64,000 nt of DNA, taken from assembly GCF_030052815.1 (NCBI RefSeq), contig NC_079496.1, forward strand, positions 73,397,652-73,461,651, in the 5' to 3' direction. The notes beneath the pieces were generated by a model that was given only the letters and a program-made list of their open reading frames with translations, had not been told where the DNA came from and did not search any database. The translations under genes were made by a program, and so were the position numbers. The stretch comes from Hevea brasiliensis (taxonomy: Eukaryota; Streptophyta; Magnoliopsida; Malpighiales; Euphorbiaceae). How positions within the stretch are numbered: position 1 is the first letter of the stretch; each line of letters begins with the position of its first letter. Of the stretch, positions 60,577-64,000 are shown one piece after another.

Positions 60577-62653
60577 TGAAGGAACGGAAGTGTGAAAAAC
60601 ACAAGTTTATACCATTGAATTAAAAAATTTTCACCTAGGGTCACATGCATCATGCAAGATTTATTTTTATCTATTTGATTTCAGTGATAAACAACATATT
60701 AAAACTCTTTGAATATGTTTTTGGATCTGTATTTGCCATTTAAGATTTTAAAATTAATCAGATTAATTTTAGAACCCTAGATTAAATCAAGAATGATTAC
60801 ACTAACCTCTTGATGCACTGCAGCGTGTCTGCGCCTTTGAGATTCATCTTCAGGACACCAGATGTTGTCCCTCTAGCTTGTCCACACTAAGAACACCTAT
60901 GGCAGCCCTTGAATAGCTTCTAAAGCTTTTTCTATTAATTAGAAATTCAAGTTCTACCTTTTAAGAGATTAGAGATGTAAACAGGACACTAGAAACAATT
61001 TCTAGTGTTCTTAATTCAAGAGATTGATGGCTAATCTCTTTGAATTGATGAGAGATGAAGAAGAATAGATGAAAAGCCTCAAAGTGGCGTGACAAAGGAG
61101 AGGAGTGGCTGCTGGTTGCTTTTCTTTTCATAACAACACTTAAATAGCTAGGTTAACACATTAAACCCTTGCCACATGTCACCCTTTGATTAGCTCTAGG
61201 TTTAAATGACCCAATCATATTGTGCCAAGTGTCAAACCTATATTTAATCTTAATTTTAATCATCTTACATGATTAAAAAACATTTGGCAAGCTTATGTGT
61301 AATCCCATGTGTCACCATCTCATGGTGCCACGTGTCACACTGTGAAATGACCAAAATGCCCCTATGTCTTAATTTTGAGTTCTTAACCCAAAATAATTAT
61401 TTTTCTTCTTCTAATCAATTTATATCAAATATAAATTAATTAATTAATCTTTATTAATTAATTTCTCATTAATTAAATTCATATTTAAACACTTTAAATA
61501 TAAATTTAACTTATACTATACATCCAATAATCTAGATTTGGTTTCAAGTCATGCTAGGGACTTTGCAATTTAATTGCAAACCAAACCTATTTAATTAATC
61601 AATTAAACTCTTTAATTAATTAATTAAATCGTATTTAAATAGGTGATAAGTTGTGTATGTGTGTGACTTACTAGGCTCATCACTAATTGGCAACAGAACT
61701 CTTTCTTACCATAAATGATTTCTCTAAATCATTTTATGAACCTCATTGACCATGGTTAACACCTAGCATAGCATGCCATGGCCACCCAATTAGTAATAAG
61801 GTTTACCTTAAATGAACCTATAATCATATGTTACCATGCACTAGAATCTCTCTGTTATAAAATCCCAACTCAAGCTGGAGTCATGGATTATGTCAAACTC
61901 CATTTGCTATGAATATTATGTTCTCTTTTAATTCCAGTTCTTGATTAAAAAGATTTTCTCATTAGAAAATCTTTTCTGAATAAATATATCTATCCTGGCC
62001 AGGAACTTGAAACATCAAGAACAATTAAATGAACATAGCATTTTATCTCTATTTACTTAGAGGAACAGATTCCATCTTGATCAACACCTACCTCCATATA
62101 TAACTAGTAGGAGCCAACACATACCCATATACCCATACATAGTACAAGTATGAAAGCAGTATCAAACTCAAACTACCTATATATAAGATAACTGTGCTAT
62201 CTCAGGTCTAAAGATTATATGCACTGATATGATTTATGACAAAACATTGACAAGAGTAAACTCCATGTGCTTGTCATAAGTGTCCTTGGTTGACCTACTT
62301 ATCATTTATAAGTGCCTATCATGTTTGTTATATGGCATGAGACTCACCATTCCATCTTATTTATATCTCATATAAATAACTTGGGAACAAATATGAATAC
62401 AATCTTTCTGGATAAGTCATGTCCTTATTATGAAGTATCCTCGATTGTGAACCTATTTATGATACTTTGTGCTAGAAATATTGTCACTCATATTCTTAAC
62501 AACTTAAGAATAATATTTCTAATAAAATATCAATGGACCTTTTTTATTACACATAAATATATTATGTAAACGGAAAAGTGGAAATGCCTTTTATTAATAA
62601 AAATATGTATAAGATACATACTAAATGATATGCTCTAGGGCATACTAGTAACA
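60577..62653 (-). repeat. 5' LTR of copia D
   Basis: It runs from TGAAGGAACGG to CTAGTAACA with AGTGG after it. The TATA-like site is the complement at 61139-61147. It carries the full 85-codon antisense frame (62312-62569). It shares a patch ('gttgaccta', 'aaatatg') with A's 5' LTR and not with D's own 3' LTR. Confidence 0.92.
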
Positions 62654-62658
62654 AGTGG

Positions 62659-64000
62659 AACTGCTGACTCAATGGAAGGAACTACTATAAGTTTTATCAC
62701 GAGCTTATTTATCCAAACAGCTACCTTTGCAACATCTAATGCAGCAATATACTCAGCTTCGGTAGTGGAATCTGCAATCGTACTCTTTTTGGAACTCTTC
62801 CAACTGTCTGCACCTCCATTACAAATGAACACATATCCAGAGGTAGACTTTCTATCATCGATATCTGATTAGAAATCAGAATTAGTATAACCATCCAATT
62901 GCAAGGAACCACCTCCATATATCAAGAATAAATCCTTAGTTCTTCTCAAGTACTTAAGGATATTCTTGACAGCTATCCAGTGTTCCAAACCTGGATTAGA
63001 TTGATACCTGCTTGTCAATGTAACAGCATATGTGATATCCGGCCTAGTACACAACATTGCATACATCAAACTTCCAATAGCCGAAGCATATGGAATCCTG
63101 ACCATTTTATCTCTTTCTTCAGGTGTCTTTGGAGACATCTCTTTAGAAAGGTGGATACCATGTCTCACTAGTAACAATCCTCTCTTGGAATCAAGTATGT
63201 TAAACCTCTTTAACACCTTTTCCAAGTATAGACTTTGGGATAAACCAATTATTCTTTTCGCTCTATCTCTATATATGTGAATCCAAAGAATATAGGTTGC
63301 CTCCCTTAAGTCTTTCATGGAGAATGTATTTGACAACCATACCATTACAGTTATTAACATACCTGTGTCATTACCCATCAACAGAATGTCATCCACATAT
63401 AAGGCAAGGAAAGTGATAGCATTATCACTAACCTTCTTATATACACATGGCTCATCCTCATTTTTGATAAAACCAAATGACTTAATGGCTTTATCAAATT
63501 CAAACTCCTCGAAGCTTGTTTCAACCCATAAATGGATCGCTTTAGCTTGCATACTTTGGAATCATCTTGGGATTCAAAACCCCTAAGTTGTTCCATGAAA
63601 ATGTTTTTTTCAATGTATCCATTGAGAAAAGTTGTTTTGCCATCCATCTGCCGAATCTCATAATCATAGTATGCAGCTATTGCTAATAGAATCCTAATTG
63701 ATTTAGGCATATTAACAGGCGAGAAAGTCTCCTCATAGTCGATTCCTTGCCTTTGGCCAAACCCTTTCGCTACTAGCCTTGCTTTATAGGTCTCTACCTT
63801 TCATCAGAACCAATTTTCTTCTTGAAACCATTTGTTCCCTATAGGTACAGTACCTTCAGGTGGGTCAATAAGATCCCAAACTTGATTCTTATACATGGAA
63901 TCAATCTCGGATTTTATAGCATCAATCCATTTTGAAGAGTCTATATCTGATATAGCTTCTTCATAGGTAAATGGATCATCTCCATGATCTACTTCTTCAT
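62659..64000 (-). pseudogene. RNase H and reverse transcriptase of copia C, running off the window
   Basis: It resumes C after D. On the minus strand it reads from the edge inward: linker text near 63900-64000, RT text QMDGKTTFLNG (frame 63710-63378; Val to Gly beside the catalytic Asp), KRSIYGLKQA, then the frame 63552-62869 with YVDD, KRGLLLVRHGIHL, RPDITYAV and DGYTNSDF, and the RNase H frame 62832-62635 with [11 protein letters not shown]. Frameshifts near 63490 and 63810 and a stop near 62870 break it. Integrase and gag would lie beyond 64000. Confidence 0.85.

Larger units (their letters stand above)
52802..62653 (-). mobile_element. Antisense Ty1/copia retrotransposon D (9.85 kb), most complete copy
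   Basis: The LTRs are 52802-54893 and 60577-62653, with a perfect AGTGG duplication (52797-52801 and 62654-62658) in C's RNase H region; the joined text matches A and B there. It keeps every domain in order: leader, gag, protease, pre-integrase, integrase DD35E, RT YVDD, RNase H. It is broken by a stop and a few frameshifts. Confidence 0.95.
22135..64000 (-). mobile_element. Antisense Ty1/copia retrotransposon C, host of all later insertions, open at the right edge
   Basis: Its 3' LTR starts at 22135 (TGAAGGAGCGG, the reverse complement of the LTR 3' end), is split by B at 22444/50741, and ends at 52541 with CTAACA. A changed polypurine tract follows, then RNase H sequence to 52801, element D, and RNase H/RT from 62659 to the window edge. 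Its own sequence in the window is only about 3.7 kb; the rest is B, G, G2 and D. Confidence 0.9.

Overview
The window is AT-rich plant nuclear DNA, most likely from a eudicot. Nearly all of it is LTR retrotransposon in nested layers. The evidence for a plant is the tRNA-iMet primer sites (TGGTATCAGAGC), the plant-type Ty1/copia gag-pol, very long TGTAACACCC...GGGTGTTACA Ty3/gypsy-type LTRs, and a fragment of a plant Ptta/En/Spm-type (Transposase_24) gene. I see no intact host gene, no tRNA or rRNA gene, no CRISPR array and nothing bacterial. The species cannot be named from the sequence.

Two retroelement families dominate. The copia family has LTRs of about 2.1 kb (TGTTAGTAGT...CCTTCA), a leader of about 1.7 kb, then gag, protease, integrase, RT and RNase H. 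It is present as full-length but decayed copies A (+, 6291-15768), B (+, 22445-50735, split) and D (-, 52802-62653), as C (-, from 22135 to beyond the window), and as LTR pieces L1 and L2 (-, 914-6290 and 15769-16045). The gypsy-type family G has LTRs of 3.2-4.5 kb. It is present as an LTR end (1-913), solo LTRs S1 (1548-4753) and S2 (17973-21552), a diverged LTR end (16046-16769), and two antisense elements that have lost pol: G (25445-44190, a gag remnant only) and G2 (28545-37674, 351 bp between its LTRs).

Layout from left to right: gypsy LTR end; antisense copia LTR L1 split by solo LTR S1; antisense copia LTR L2 split by full element A; diverged gypsy LTR end; a minus-strand Transposase_24 gene remnant with recognisable exons, split by solo LTR S2 and cut at its 5' side by element C; then element C to the right edge. 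C's left LTR is split by B, B's leader is split by G, and G's left LTR is split by G2. C's RNase H region is split separately by D. Five-base target duplications support these joins: ATAAC (A), gtcca/gtcta (B), GAGGT (G), TTCTC (G2), AGTGG (D), TATTA (S2) and acatc/tcatc (S1). The relative order of insertion can therefore be read directly.

No element looks autonomous. Copies A and B share a deletion that removes the protease and replaces the gag zinc-knuckle region with short repeats. D still has its protease and an intact integrase DD35E and RT YVDD, but is broken by a stop and frameshifts. Many of the stops look like C-to-T or G-to-A changes. The most interesting signals lie in non-coding parts: conserved hairpins in the gypsy-type LTRs with compensatory and G-U changes, a thrice-repeated 13-base motif in the copia leader, and a sequence variant shared by the 5' LTRs of A and D but absent from their own 3' LTRs.
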